Shown: positions 1 through 8,160 of the stretch, in pieces
How the letters are laid out: each line of letters starts with the position of its first letter
How positions within the stretch are numbered: position 1 is the stretch's first letter
Assembly: GCA_041166385.1 (NCBI GenBank)
Contig: JBEEFW010000101.1
Coordinates: forward strand, 1 to 64,000
Length of the DNA: 64,000 nt
Direction: 5' to 3'
Origin: DASUCS01 sp041166385
Lineage (GTDB): Bacteria > Actinomycetota > Acidimicrobiia > Acidimicrobiales > JACDCH01
Notes under the pieces: model-generated
What the model was told of the DNA's origin: nothing
What the model saw: only the letters and a program-made list of their open reading frames with translations
Database searches by the model: none
Made by a program: the position numbers and the translations under genes

Positions 1-1
1 C

Positions 2-874
2 TTCGTCGACGAAGCCACTGCGCAAGGTGCGGCCGTGTACTCGATGGCCATGTCGAAGCCGTTCAACCGCACGTTCGATCTCGCCACCGGCACGAAGATG
101 TACGAGGGCGCGCTGGAGTTCCATCGCATGTTCACCGATGCGACCAACGTCGAGGAGCGCAGTGCGCTCCTCAATGATCCGTCGTTCCGCGACTCGATCC
201 GCGACTCCGTCGAGCATCCGAACCGCGATGCCGCCAAGGGCCCGACATTGCCGCCGCCGCACTGGAGCGTGCTGCACGTCAACGAAGTGTCGAAGCCGGA
301 GAACGAGAAGTTCGTCGGCCGGTCGCTCGTCGACATCGCCGCCGAGCTCGGCGTGCACCCGACCGACGCCATGATCGACATCGCCCTCTCCGAAGGCCTC
401 ACCACGCAGTTCCTTTGGAAGACCGAGACCGACGAGTGGATCGAAGGCACCCGCGAGGCGCAGGCCGACCCGCACATGCTCGTCGGCACGAGCGACGGCG
501 GCGCCCATCTCGACCGCGACGACGGCGCCGAGGCGCACAGCTACTTCCTGCAGCACTGGGTGCGCGAGTGGGAGGGCTTCACGCTCGAGGAGGGCGTGCG
601 TCAGATCACCGCGATCCCCGCCGCGCTGTGCGGGTTCATCGACCGCGGCCTCCTGCTTCCCGGCTACGCCGCCGACATCTACGTGTTCGACCCCGACACG
701 ATCGGTCCGGCGCACAAGGAGTTCGTGCACGACTTCCCCAACAACGCCGGCCGCTGGACGTCGAAGCCGCAGGGCGCGCACGCCACCATCGTCAACGGCG
801 TACCGATCGTCATCGACGGCGAGCTCCAAGCCGACGCCGGGCTCCCCGGAGAAGTGCTGAGGCCCAACCAATGA
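2..874 (+). CDS. D-aminoacylase-like amidohydrolase (5' truncated by window)
   Basis: This is the C-terminal 290 residues of an amidohydrolase of the N-acyl-D-amino-acid deacylase type; the reading frame is open back to base 2, so the true start lies outside the window. The motif GTSDGGAHLD near residue 165 of the visible part matches the late metal-binding aspartate region of this superfamily, followed by the usual C-terminal beta-sandwich with a GYAADIYVFD segment and an NGVPIVIDGE segment. It probably hydrolyses a cyclic or N-acyl amide. The stop overlaps the next start (ATGA at 871-874), so it is the upstream part of the catabolic operon. Family call firm, substrate unknown. Confidence 0.85.
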   Translation, partial: FVDEATAQGAAVYSMAMSKPFNRTFDLATGTKMYEGALEFHRMFTDATNVEERSALLNDPSFRDSIRDSVEHPNRDAAKGPTLPPPHWSVLHVNEVSKPENEKFVGRSLVDIAAELGVHPTDAMIDIALSEGLTTQFLWKTETDEWIEGTREAQADPHMLVGTSDGGAHLDRDDGAEAHSYFLQHWVREWEGFTLEEGVRQITAIPAALCGFIDRGLLLPGYAADIYVFDPDTIGPAHKEFVHDFPNNAGRWTSKPQGAHATIVNGVPIVIDGELQADAGLPGEVLRPNQ

Positions 875-1941
875 GAGCCATCGTCTGGACCGGCGAGCTC
901 GAAGTGCGCGACGACGTCGAAGTACGCGAGCCCGACGCCCGCGAGGTGAAGGTCCGCATCGTCAACGCCGGCGTGTGTCACTCCGATCAGTCAGTGATCG
1001 ACGGCACCATCCCGTTCCCGACGCCGGTGGTGATGGGCCATGAAGGCGCCGGCATCGTCGAGGAAGTCGGCAGCGCGGTTCGCAAGGTGAAGGTCGGCGA
1101 CCACGTCGTGCTCACGACGCTCGGCAACTGTGGGCAGTGCGACGCGTGCGACCGCGGCCAGCCCACCCATTGTCGCGAGACGTTCGGCAAGCTGCCGCGG
1201 CCGTTCACCGTCGGCGGCGAGCGGGCCTTCCAGTTCGCCAACGCCGGCGTGTTCAGCGAGTACACGGTGGTGAACGAGACGCAGGCTGTCGTGATCGACA
1301 ACGACGTGCCCCTCGAGGTCGCCTGCCTCATCGGCTGTGCGGTCGTCACGGGCACGGGCGCCGTGCTCAACCGGGCAAAGGTGCAACCAGGGCAGACGGT
1401 CGTCGTCATCGGCGCCGGCGGCATCGGCCAGTCGGTGATCCAAGCGGCTCGCATCGCGGCCGCAGGACGCATCGTCGTGATCGACGCCAACCCCGCCAAG
1501 GAAGCCGTGGCGCGACTGTTCGGCGCCACCGACTTCATCGATGGCGCGGCCACCGAGGACGCGGTCGCGGCGGTCAAGGAACTCGGCCTCCCGAACGGCG
1601 TCGATCACGCCTTCGAGTGCGTCGGGCACCCAGCGCTCATTCGCAACGCAATCGACATGCTCGATTGGGGCGGCACGTGCACGTTGCTCGGCGTGCCGAA
1701 GCTCGGCACCGAGGCGAGCTTCGTCGTCAACACGATGTACAACGACAAGTCGATCCTCGGCTGCCGTTACGGCTCCACCCGCCCGCACCACGACATCCCG
1801 CTGCTCGTGCGCTTCTACCAAGACGGCCGCTTGCAGCTCGATGAGATGGTGAGCCAGATCTACCCGCTGGCCGACATCCAGCAGGCTTTCGACGACATGC
1901 ACGCCGGCAAGGTCAACCGCGGCGTCCTGTCTCTCACCTAG
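871..1941 (+). CDS. Zinc-dependent alcohol dehydrogenase (MDR family)
   Basis: A 356-residue medium-chain dehydrogenase/reductase that should oxidise an alcohol to an aldehyde or ketone with NAD(P). The catalytic-zinc part shows Cys-His-Ser at about residue 37 and GHEGAGIVEEVG near 56. The structural-zinc lobe has four cysteines in CGQCDACDRGQPTHC near 88. The Rossmann motif GAGGIGQSVIQAAR lies near 180, followed by an acidic residue in VVIDAN, which favours NAD. The ATG at 871 overlaps the previous stop, so translation is probably coupled. The class III/NDMA-dependent mycobacterial enzymes are the nearest relatives I can name. The substrate is not evident. Confidence 0.9.
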   Translation: MRAIVWTGELEVRDDVEVREPDAREVKVRIVNAGVCHSDQSVIDGTIPFPTPVVMGHEGAGIVEEVGSAVRKVKVGDHVVLTTLGNCGQCDACDRGQPTHCRETFGKLPRPFTVGGERAFQFANAGVFSEYTVVNETQAVVIDNDVPLEVACLIGCAVVTGTGAVLNRAKVQPGQTVVVIGAGGIGQSVIQAARIAAAGRIVVIDANPAKEAVARLFGATDFIDGAATEDAVAAVKELGLPNGVDHAFECVGHPALIRNAIDMLDWGGTCTLLGVPKLGTEASFVVNTMYNDKSILGCRYGSTRPHHDIPLLVRFYQDGRLQLDEMVSQIYPLADIQQAFDDMHAGKVNRGVLSLT

Positions 1942-1956
1942 GAGAAACGAAACACC

Positions 1957-3078
1957 ATGGAGTTCGGCATCTTCGCTCAGCTGTTCGTGCCCCGCTTCGA
2001 GCGGGAGCAGGATCCCAACGCAGAGCACAAGCGCATCATGCGCAACGTCGAGTGCTCGCTGGCCGCCGAGCGCAGCGGGCTGAAGTACGTGTGGTGCCCG
2101 GAGCATCACTTCCTCGACGAGTACTCGCACATGCCAGGGCCCGAGGTGTTCCTGTCGTACGTGGGCGCCCAGACCGAGCGCATCCATCTCGGCTCGGCGA
2201 TCTTCAACATCACGCCCCCGGTGAACAAGCCGGCGCGTGTGGCCGAGACCGTCGCGCTGATGGACCACCTGCTCGACAACCGCTTCGAGTTCGGCACCGG
2301 GCGCGGCTCGTCGACGACAGAGGTGTTCGGCTTCGGCATCGAAGACCTCAACCACACCAAGGAGATGTGGCGGGAGACGATCCGCGAGATCCCCAAGATG
2401 TGGAAGCCCGGCACGTACAAGTACGACGGCGACTGGTTCTCGATGCCAGAGCGCGAGGTGTTCCCGAAGCCGCATGGTCCGTCGCACCCCGCGATGTGGG
2501 TGGCCTGCGGATCGCCTCCGACGTTCGCCGAAGCGGGCTCGCTCGGCCTCGGAGCGTTCTGCTTCTCCGAGGGATCAGCGCGCGACATCGCTCCGCTGGT
2601 GAAGCAGTACAAGGACAGCGTCGCCAACGCCACACCGGTCGGCGACTACGTCAACAACAACATCATGGCCGTGAGCAACATGCTGTGCATGGAAGACCGC
2701 AACGCCGCATTCGAAGCGGCCGCCAACATGAGCATGAACTACTACACGAGCCTCATGCACCACTGGCTCGACAACATCCCGACGCCGGACGACTTCCCGA
2801 AATGGCCGGCCACGCTGCCTGAGCCGACGCCCGACCAGATCGAGAAGGCCACGAAGCACGGGTTCGCCGTCGTCGGCGACCCGGACGACTGCGCCAAGGC
2901 GATCCAGCAGTGGATCGACATCGGCGTCGATCAGCTCACGTTCAGCCCCACGACGAACACACTGTCCCTCGAGACGATCGTCAACTCGATGGAGCTGTTC
3001 GGCAAGGAAGTGCTGCCGCAGTTCGACAAAGATCCGGTGCACTCGACCACCAAGTACCGCGAAGCGGCCTTGTCGTAG
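1957..3078 (+). CDS. LLM-class flavin-dependent oxidoreductase
   Basis: A 373-residue luciferase-like (TIM-barrel) monooxygenase/oxidoreductase. The N-terminus MEFGIFAQLFVPRFE and the motif EHHFLDEYSH near residue 49 are typical of the alkanal-monooxygenase-like subgroup, and the same motif recurs in the protein at 59741. A clear Shine-Dalgarno (AGGAGAA) sits just before the ATG at 1957. It lies 15 bp after the alcohol dehydrogenase in the same operon. The cofactor could be FMN or F420; cofC elsewhere in the window shows that F420 is available. The substrate is unknown. Confidence 0.88.
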   Translation: MEFGIFAQLFVPRFEREQDPNAEHKRIMRNVECSLAAERSGLKYVWCPEHHFLDEYSHMPGPEVFLSYVGAQTERIHLGSAIFNITPPVNKPARVAETVALMDHLLDNRFEFGTGRGSSTTEVFGFGIEDLNHTKEMWRETIREIPKMWKPGTYKYDGDWFSMPEREVFPKPHGPSHPAMWVACGSPPTFAEAGSLGLGAFCFSEGSARDIAPLVKQYKDSVANATPVGDYVNNNIMAVSNMLCMEDRNAAFEAAANMSMNYYTSLMHHWLDNIPTPDDFPKWPATLPEPTPDQIEKATKHGFAVVGDPDDCAKAIQQWIDIGVDQLTFSPTTNTLSLETIVNSMELFGKEVLPQFDKDPVHSTTKYREAALS

Positions 3079-3082
3079 TCCC

Positions 3083-4009
3083 TTGCTGTCGCCGGAGTTC
3101 GTCGAGATCGCACAACGCGTCTCCAACTGGGGACGATGGGGCGACGACGACGAACTCGGCACGCTCAACCTGATCGATGCCGCCGCCGTGCAACGCGGCG
3201 CGGCGTGCGTTCGCACCGGAAAGCGGTTCTCGCTCGCGCTGAAGCTCGATCAACGTGGCCCGCAGGTCGGTGGCGTCCCGGGCCGGGTCAACCCGCTGCG
3301 CACGATGATCGCCATCAATTCGCAGTTCGCCGGCACGATCGACGGCTTCTGCACGAGCGACGACGTCGTGACGATGGGCCTGCAGGCGGCCACGCACTGG
3401 GACGCACTCGCCCACGTCAGCTACAGCGGCCAGATCTACAACGGTCATCCCGCGTCGTCGATCACCGCGGACGGCGCGGCGAAGTGCGGGATCGGCCGGG
3501 TCACGTCGTTGACGACCAGGGGCGTGCTGCTCGACGTCGCCCGCGCCCTTGGGCAAGAGCGGCTCGAGCCTGGCTATCCGATTCGTTCCGATGATCTCGA
3601 CGCTGCGCTGAAGCTGGCCGCCGTCGACGTGCAGCCCGGTGATGCCGTGCTCGTGCGTACGGGTTTCGTGCAGCTGTTCAAGGCCCGCGATCGCGCGGGC
3701 TACGCCGCCGGTGACCAACCAGGGCTCACGATGGGCACAGTGCCGTGGTTTCGTGATCACGACGTGGCCGCAGTGGCCACCGACACCTTCGTGTTCGAGG
3801 TCTGGCCCTGCGAGGACCAGAACATGCTCCTTCCGGTGCACCTGCTGCATCTGCGCGACATGGGCCTCACGCAGGGGCAGAACTTCGACCTCGAGGCCCT
3901 CGCCACGGACTGCGCGGACGACGGTGTCTACGAGTTCTTCCTGGAAGCGTCACCCCTGCCGTTCACGGGAGGATGCGGCTCGCCGGTCAACCCCGTCGCG
4001 GTGAAGTAA
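3083..4009 (+). CDS. Cyclase-family metal-dependent hydrolase
   Basis: A 308-residue member of the cyclase/kynurenine formamidase-like family (PF04199 type). The family's metal-binding HxxxDxxxH signature is seen as THWDALAHV near residue 104. The proposed start is TTG at 3083, four bases after the preceding stop; no strong Shine-Dalgarno is visible, so coupling from the LLM gene is likely. Family members open amide or lactone rings or hydrolyse formamides, which fits a catabolic operon with an amidohydrolase and CoA ligases. The specific reaction is not predictable. Confidence 0.82.
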   Translation: MLSPEFVEIAQRVSNWGRWGDDDELGTLNLIDAAAVQRGAACVRTGKRFSLALKLDQRGPQVGGVPGRVNPLRTMIAINSQFAGTIDGFCTSDDVVTMGLQAATHWDALAHVSYSGQIYNGHPASSITADGAAKCGIGRVTSLTTRGVLLDVARALGQERLEPGYPIRSDDLDAALKLAAVDVQPGDAVLVRTGFVQLFKARDRAGYAAGDQPGLTMGTVPWFRDHDVAAVATDTFVFEVWPCEDQNMLLPVHLLHLRDMGLTQGQNFDLEALATDCADDGVYEFFLEASPLPFTGGCGSPVNPVAVK

Positions 4010-4024
4010 ACAGACCACGTGGGG

Positions 4025-5590
4025 ATGACCTTCAATCTCGCTGACATCGTCGAGGCGGCCGTCGATCGCGTTCCCGATCGCCCAGCACTCGTCTCGGTGG
4101 CTCGCACCGTCACGTACGCCCAGCTCGAAGACCGCGCCAATCGCCTCGCGGCGTGGCTCACCGAACAGGGCATCGGGCCTGGTGATCATGTCGGCTGCTA
4201 CATGTACAACGGCACCGAGTTCGTCGAGACGATGCTGGCGGCGTTCAAGATCCGCGCCGTGCCGATCAACGTCAACTATCGCTACGTCGAGGACGAACTG
4301 CGATATCTGTTCAACGACGCCGACCTGAAGGCGATCGTCCACGACGCCGAGTTCACTTCCCGTATTGCTGCGGTCCGCGACGGCGTGCCCACGTTGCAGG
4401 CGACACTCGAGGTGGGCGGCGACAGCGACGACTACGAGAAGGCGCTGGCGAACTCGTCGCCTGAGCGCCGCGAGATCCAGCGCAGCGACGACGATCACTA
4501 CATCATCTACACGGGCGGCACGACTGGAATGCCGAAGGGCGTCGTGTGGCGTCAGGCCGACGCGTTCTACGCCTGCTTCGGTGGCGGCGACTACAGCCGC
4601 CGCAACGTGGCCAAGACGCCGGACGAGATGCCGGACCGCATCGGCGATCCCGTCGTGTTCCTCCCGCTCGCGCCGCTCATGCACGGTGCCGCGCAATGGA
4701 CGGTGTTTGCCTGGCTCATGTTGGGCGGCACGAACGTCCTCACTCCGTCTCGACCGCGCACCGACTACGCCGAGGTGTGGCGGCTGATCACCGAACACAA
4801 AGTGATGATCCTCACGATCATCGGCGATGCCGTCGCTCGTCCACTGATCGACGAGTACAAGGCCAACCCCGGCAGGTACGACGCCTCGAGCCTGTTCACG
4901 ATCGGCTCTGGCGGTGCGCCCTTGTCGCCCGGCGGACGCGCTGAGCTGGCCGAGACGTTCCCGCACGTGATCCTCGCCGATGGCTACGGCGCGTCGGAGA
5001 CCGGTGCGCAAGCGAGCAGCATGGGTGACGGACGCTTCTCGTCGTTCGACAACGAGACGATCGTGTTGAACCCCGACACGCTCGAGCCGATCGCCGCTGG
5101 CTCGGGCGACGAGGGACGAGTGGCGCGGCGTGGTCACATCCCGCTCGCGTATTACAACGATCCGGAGAAGACCGCGGCCACATTCGTCGAAGCCGGGGGC
5201 GAGCGCTGGGTCCTGACCGGTGATGTCGCGACGGTGTTCGACGACGGCTCGATTCAACTTCTCGGCCGCGGGTCGATGTGCATCAACACGGGTGGCGAGA
5301 AGGTTTTCCCGGAGGAGGTCGAAGGCGTCCTGGTCGGCCATGCGCACGTGTACGACGCCATCGTGGTCGGCGTGCCCGACGATCGTTGGGGTGAGAAGGT
5401 CACCGCGGTGGTGCACCGGTCGCCGGGAACCGAGATCAGCCAGGAAGATCTCGTCGCCTATTGCAAGGACCAGCTCGCGGGGTACAAAGTCCCGCGCAGC
5501 ATCGTTTTCGTCGACGGGGTGCAACGTTCTCCCGTCGGCAAGGCGGATTACGCGTGGGCGAAAGAGACGGCTATCAGGGAGCTGACATGA
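4025..5590 (+). CDS. AMP-dependent acyl-CoA synthetase
   Basis: An ANL-superfamily ligase of 521 residues that activates a carboxylic acid with ATP and CoA. The phosphate-binding loop is YTGGTTGMPKGVVW near residue 160. The adenylate-binding GYGASETG lies near 320, and the hinge/C-terminal lysine region reads SPVGKADYAW near the end. I prefer ATG at 4025 because the homologous N-terminus reads MTFNLADIVEAAVDRVPDR; a GTG at 4019 in the same frame is the alternative. The stop overlaps the next start (ATGA at 5587-5590). Two successive ligases suggest two acid intermediates, or one complex substrate class. Confidence 0.88.
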   Translation: MTFNLADIVEAAVDRVPDRPALVSVARTVTYAQLEDRANRLAAWLTEQGIGPGDHVGCYMYNGTEFVETMLAAFKIRAVPINVNYRYVEDELRYLFNDADLKAIVHDAEFTSRIAAVRDGVPTLQATLEVGGDSDDYEKALANSSPERREIQRSDDDHYIIYTGGTTGMPKGVVWRQADAFYACFGGGDYSRRNVAKTPDEMPDRIGDPVVFLPLAPLMHGAAQWTVFAWLMLGGTNVLTPSRPRTDYAEVWRLITEHKVMILTIIGDAVARPLIDEYKANPGRYDASSLFTIGSGGAPLSPGGRAELAETFPHVILADGYGASETGAQASSMGDGRFSSFDNETIVLNPDTLEPIAAGSGDEGRVARRGHIPLAYYNDPEKTAATFVEAGGERWVLTGDVATVFDDGSIQLLGRGSMCINTGGEKVFPEEVEGVLVGHAHVYDAIVVGVPDDRWGEKVTAVVHRSPGTEISQEDLVAYCKDQLAGYKVPRSIVFVDGVQRSPVGKADYAWAKETAIRELT

Positions 5591-7134
5591 TCGACGCCCG
5601 CAGTCTGTGGGAGCTGCTCGAGAAGCGGGTCGAAGCCACGCCCGATGCAGTGATGGCGGTCGACGAGAACGGCCGCTCGCTCACCTTCGCCGAGTACAAG
5701 GCCGAAGCCGAGCGCACCGCCGCCGGGTTGGCCCGCCTCGGCATCCGTGAGGGCGACGTCGTGTCGTGGCAGTTGCCGACGTGGCTCGAGTCGCTCGCGC
5801 TCGTTGCCGCGCTGTCGCGGCTCGGCGCGATCCAGAACCCCATGCTGCCGATCTACCGCCAGCGGGAGGTCGGGTTCATCACGAAGCAGGCCGGCTCGCG
5901 CCTGCTGATCGTGCCCGGCACGTGGCGCAACTTCGACTACGAGGAGATGGCCCGCGAGATCGCGGGCGGGCAGCCTGGGCTCGAGATCCTCGTCGCCAGC
6001 CGCGTGTTGCCGCAGGGCGATCCGCAGCAGCTCCCGCCGGTGCCGGCGCCGCCGGACGATCCGGCCGACCTGCCGATCCGCTTCTACTACTACACGTCGG
6101 GAACGACGGCCGACCCGAAGGGCGCGCAGCACACCGACGCGACCATCAAGGCCGCCGCGGTCGGCATGTGCGAACGACTCGAGGTGGCGGAAGACGATCG
6201 CATCGGCTGCGTGTTCCCGTTCACCCACATCGCCGGCGCCGTGTACATCTTCAGTGCGTTGGCGTTCGGCTGCACGATGATCGTGGTCGAGGGTTTCGAT
6301 GCGGAGGCGACCCCACCGGTGCTCGCCCGCGAAGGCGTGACGCTGGCGGGCGCCGGCACGCCGTTCCACATGGCGTACCTCGCGTACCAACGCAACCATC
6401 CGGAGTCGGCGCCACTGTTCCCGCAGGCCCGCGCCTACATCGGCGGTGGCGCGCCGAAGCCGCCGCAACTGCACTACGACATCAAGGACGCGATGGGCAG
6501 TGTGGGGATCGTGTCGGGCTACGGCATGACCGAAGCGCCCATCGTCACGATGGCATCGGTGCGCGACAGCGACGACGTGCTCGCCAACACCGAAGGAGCG
6601 CCTGTCACCGGCGTCGACTTCATCACGGTGAAGCTCGACGGCACGCGGTCAGCGGTCGGCGAGGAGGGCGAGGTCCGCCTGAAGGCGCCGATGGTGATGC
6701 GCGGGTACATCGACTCGTCGCTCGACGCTGAGGCGTTCGACCAGAACGGCTACTTCCGCACCGGCGACCTCGCGGTGATCGACGATGCCGGCAACGTGCG
6801 GATCACCGGGCGGGTGAAAGACATCATCATCCGCAACATGGAGAACATCTCGGCGAAGGAGCTCGAGGACAACCTGTTCGCCCATCCGAAGGTGGCCGAC
6901 GTGGCCGTCATCGGGTTGCCCGACGACCGCACGGGCGAGCGGGCGTGCGCCGTGGTCGTGCCCGCGGATGCGGCCGATGCGCCGACGCTCGACGAGCTGT
7001 GCGCCTACCTGCTCGGGCGGGGGCTCATGAAGCAGAAGCTCCCCGAGCAACTCGAGATCATCGACGCACTCCCACGCAACCCCACGGGCAAGATCGTGAA
7101 GTTCGAGCTCCGCGACCGCTACGCGAAGCCGTAG
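5587..7134 (+). CDS. AMP-dependent acyl-CoA ligase (second copy)
   Basis: A 515-residue ANL ligase distinct from its upstream neighbour. The P-loop reads YYYTSGTTADPKG near residue 167, the acid-binding core has GYGMTEAPIV near 310, and the C-terminal catalytic lysine lies in NPTGKIVKFEL. The sequence around IIRNMENISAKELED (near 415) resembles cyclohexanecarboxylate- or O-succinylbenzoate-type ligases. It starts at the ATG overlapping the previous stop. It is followed after 15 bp by a 48-bp palindrome that separates it from the SDR gene. The acid substrate is unknown. Confidence 0.87.
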   Translation: MIDARSLWELLEKRVEATPDAVMAVDENGRSLTFAEYKAEAERTAAGLARLGIREGDVVSWQLPTWLESLALVAALSRLGAIQNPMLPIYRQREVGFITKQAGSRLLIVPGTWRNFDYEEMAREIAGGQPGLEILVASRVLPQGDPQQLPPVPAPPDDPADLPIRFYYYTSGTTADPKGAQHTDATIKAAAVGMCERLEVAEDDRIGCVFPFTHIAGAVYIFSALAFGCTMIVVEGFDAEATPPVLAREGVTLAGAGTPFHMAYLAYQRNHPESAPLFPQARAYIGGGAPKPPQLHYDIKDAMGSVGIVSGYGMTEAPIVTMASVRDSDDVLANTEGAPVTGVDFITVKLDGTRSAVGEEGEVRLKAPMVMRGYIDSSLDAEAFDQNGYFRTGDLAVIDDAGNVRITGRVKDIIIRNMENISAKELEDNLFAHPKVADVAVIGLPDDRTGERACAVVVPADAADAPTLDELCAYLLGRGLMKQKLPEQLEIIDALPRNPTGKIVKFELRDRYAKP

Positions 7135-7149
7135 ACCACCCCGACCTGC

Positions 7150-7197
7150 AAATCCCACTCAGACATACACATTTCTGTGTATGTCTGAGTGGGATTT
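7150..7197. repeat. 48-bp palindrome, copy 1
   Basis: Two perfect 22-base arms (7150-7171 and 7176-7197) enclose the loop TTTC. The arm starts AAATCCCACTCAGACATA and ends with CACA. It is one of four related palindromes in the window (others at 47608, 58101 and 63493). Compared with the others, this copy has A instead of G in one arm and the matching T instead of C in the other, so pairing is kept. It sits between co-directional genes, 21 bp before the SDR start. It could terminate the upstream operon, but other copies do not lie at gene ends. Confidence 0.95.
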
Positions 7198-7218
7198 CGA
7201 CAAGGAGCACTGCAACTG

Positions 7219-8130
7219 ATGGCACTGTTGGACGGGAAGATCGCAATCGTCACGGGCGCGGGGCACGGCATCGGCCGTGGCCATGCGCTCGAGTTGGCGA
7301 AGCACGGCGCCCGCGTCGTCGTGAACGACCTCGGATCGAGCGTGAGCGGCGAAGGCAACAGCCAGGACGCCGACCTGACCGTGAAGCTCATCGAGCAGCG
7401 CGGCGGTGAGGCCATCGCCAACTACGGCGATGTGTCTGACGAGGTGCAGTCGGGCGAGATGATCCAGCAGGCCGTCGACACGTGGGGTCGTCTCGACATC
7501 CTCGTGAACAACGCCGGCATCGTGCGCGACAGCGTGATCTGGAACATGTCGGTGTCGGACTTCGATGCCGTGATGAAGGTGCATGTCCGCGGCACGTGGC
7601 TTCCGAGCCACCACGCGGCGAAGCATTGGCGGGGGCGGGCCCAGACCGGCGAGACGTTCACCGGCCGAATCATCAACACGGTCTCGGGTGCTGGCCTCAT
7701 CGGGAACTTTGGCCAGACCAACTACGCCACCGCGAAGGCGGCGATCGCCGGCCTCACGCAGACGTTGTCGCTCGAGCTCTATCGCATGGGCATCACCGTC
7801 AACGCCATCGGTCCTGCCGGCGCGACGCGGATCACGGGCACGATGCCGAACGCGCCGAAGGTCCTCGAGCCCGATGACATTCCCGACGACGAGTTCAATC
7901 CAATGGACCCAGCCGGAGCGTCACCGGTCGTCGCGTGGCTGGCGAGCGACGAGGCCCAACTGATCACCGGTCAAGTCATCCGCGCCGTCGGCGGCAAGAT
8001 CGTGCTGATGCACGGGTGGACCGATGGTCCGACCATCGACAGTGGCGGCAAGCGGTGGGACGCCACCAAGCTGGGCCAGCAGATCGCCACCGACATCTTC
8101 AAGACCCGAGCACCCGGCCTGCGCTTCTAG
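7219..8130 (+). CDS. SDR-family dehydrogenase (3-hydroxyacyl-CoA dehydrogenase-like)
   Basis: A 303-residue short-chain dehydrogenase. The NAD-binding motif GAGHGIGRGHALELA starts at residue 12, NNAG is near 97, and the catalytic Tyr-Lys is in NYATAKAA near 168. The N-terminal stretch with VVVNDLG resembles the dehydrogenase part of the 17-beta-HSD type 4 multifunctional protein, so oxidation of a 3-hydroxyacyl-CoA is plausible. The Shine-Dalgarno AAGGAG lies at 7202-7207, right after the palindrome, and fixes the ATG at 7219. It completes the catabolic cluster. Confidence 0.88.
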   Translation: MALLDGKIAIVTGAGHGIGRGHALELAKHGARVVVNDLGSSVSGEGNSQDADLTVKLIEQRGGEAIANYGDVSDEVQSGEMIQQAVDTWGRLDILVNNAGIVRDSVIWNMSVSDFDAVMKVHVRGTWLPSHHAAKHWRGRAQTGETFTGRIINTVSGAGLIGNFGQTNYATAKAAIAGLTQTLSLELYRMGITVNAIGPAGATRITGTMPNAPKVLEPDDIPDDEFNPMDPAGASPVVAWLASDEAQLITGQVIRAVGGKIVLMHGWTDGPTIDSGGKRWDATKLGQQIATDIFKTRAPGLRF

Positions 8131-8160
8131 CCAGTGACGAACGGAGCGAGTGTTCGAGAC

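Noticed and set aside
991..2487. Long minus-strand open frame opposite the alcohol dehydrogenase and LLM genes
   Set aside because: It is a shadow of two well-supported plus-strand genes and has an Arg/Val/Asp-rich composition with no motif.
3950..5524. Minus-strand open frame of 524 codons opposite a CoA ligase
   Set aside because: The plus-strand ANL ligase motifs are complete and in order, so the minus frame is a shadow.
7150..7197. Palindromes as tRNA, integron attC or CRISPR repeats
   Set aside because: No cloverleaf, CCA-end, anticodon or attC core sequence is present, and the copies are kilobases apart, not arrayed.
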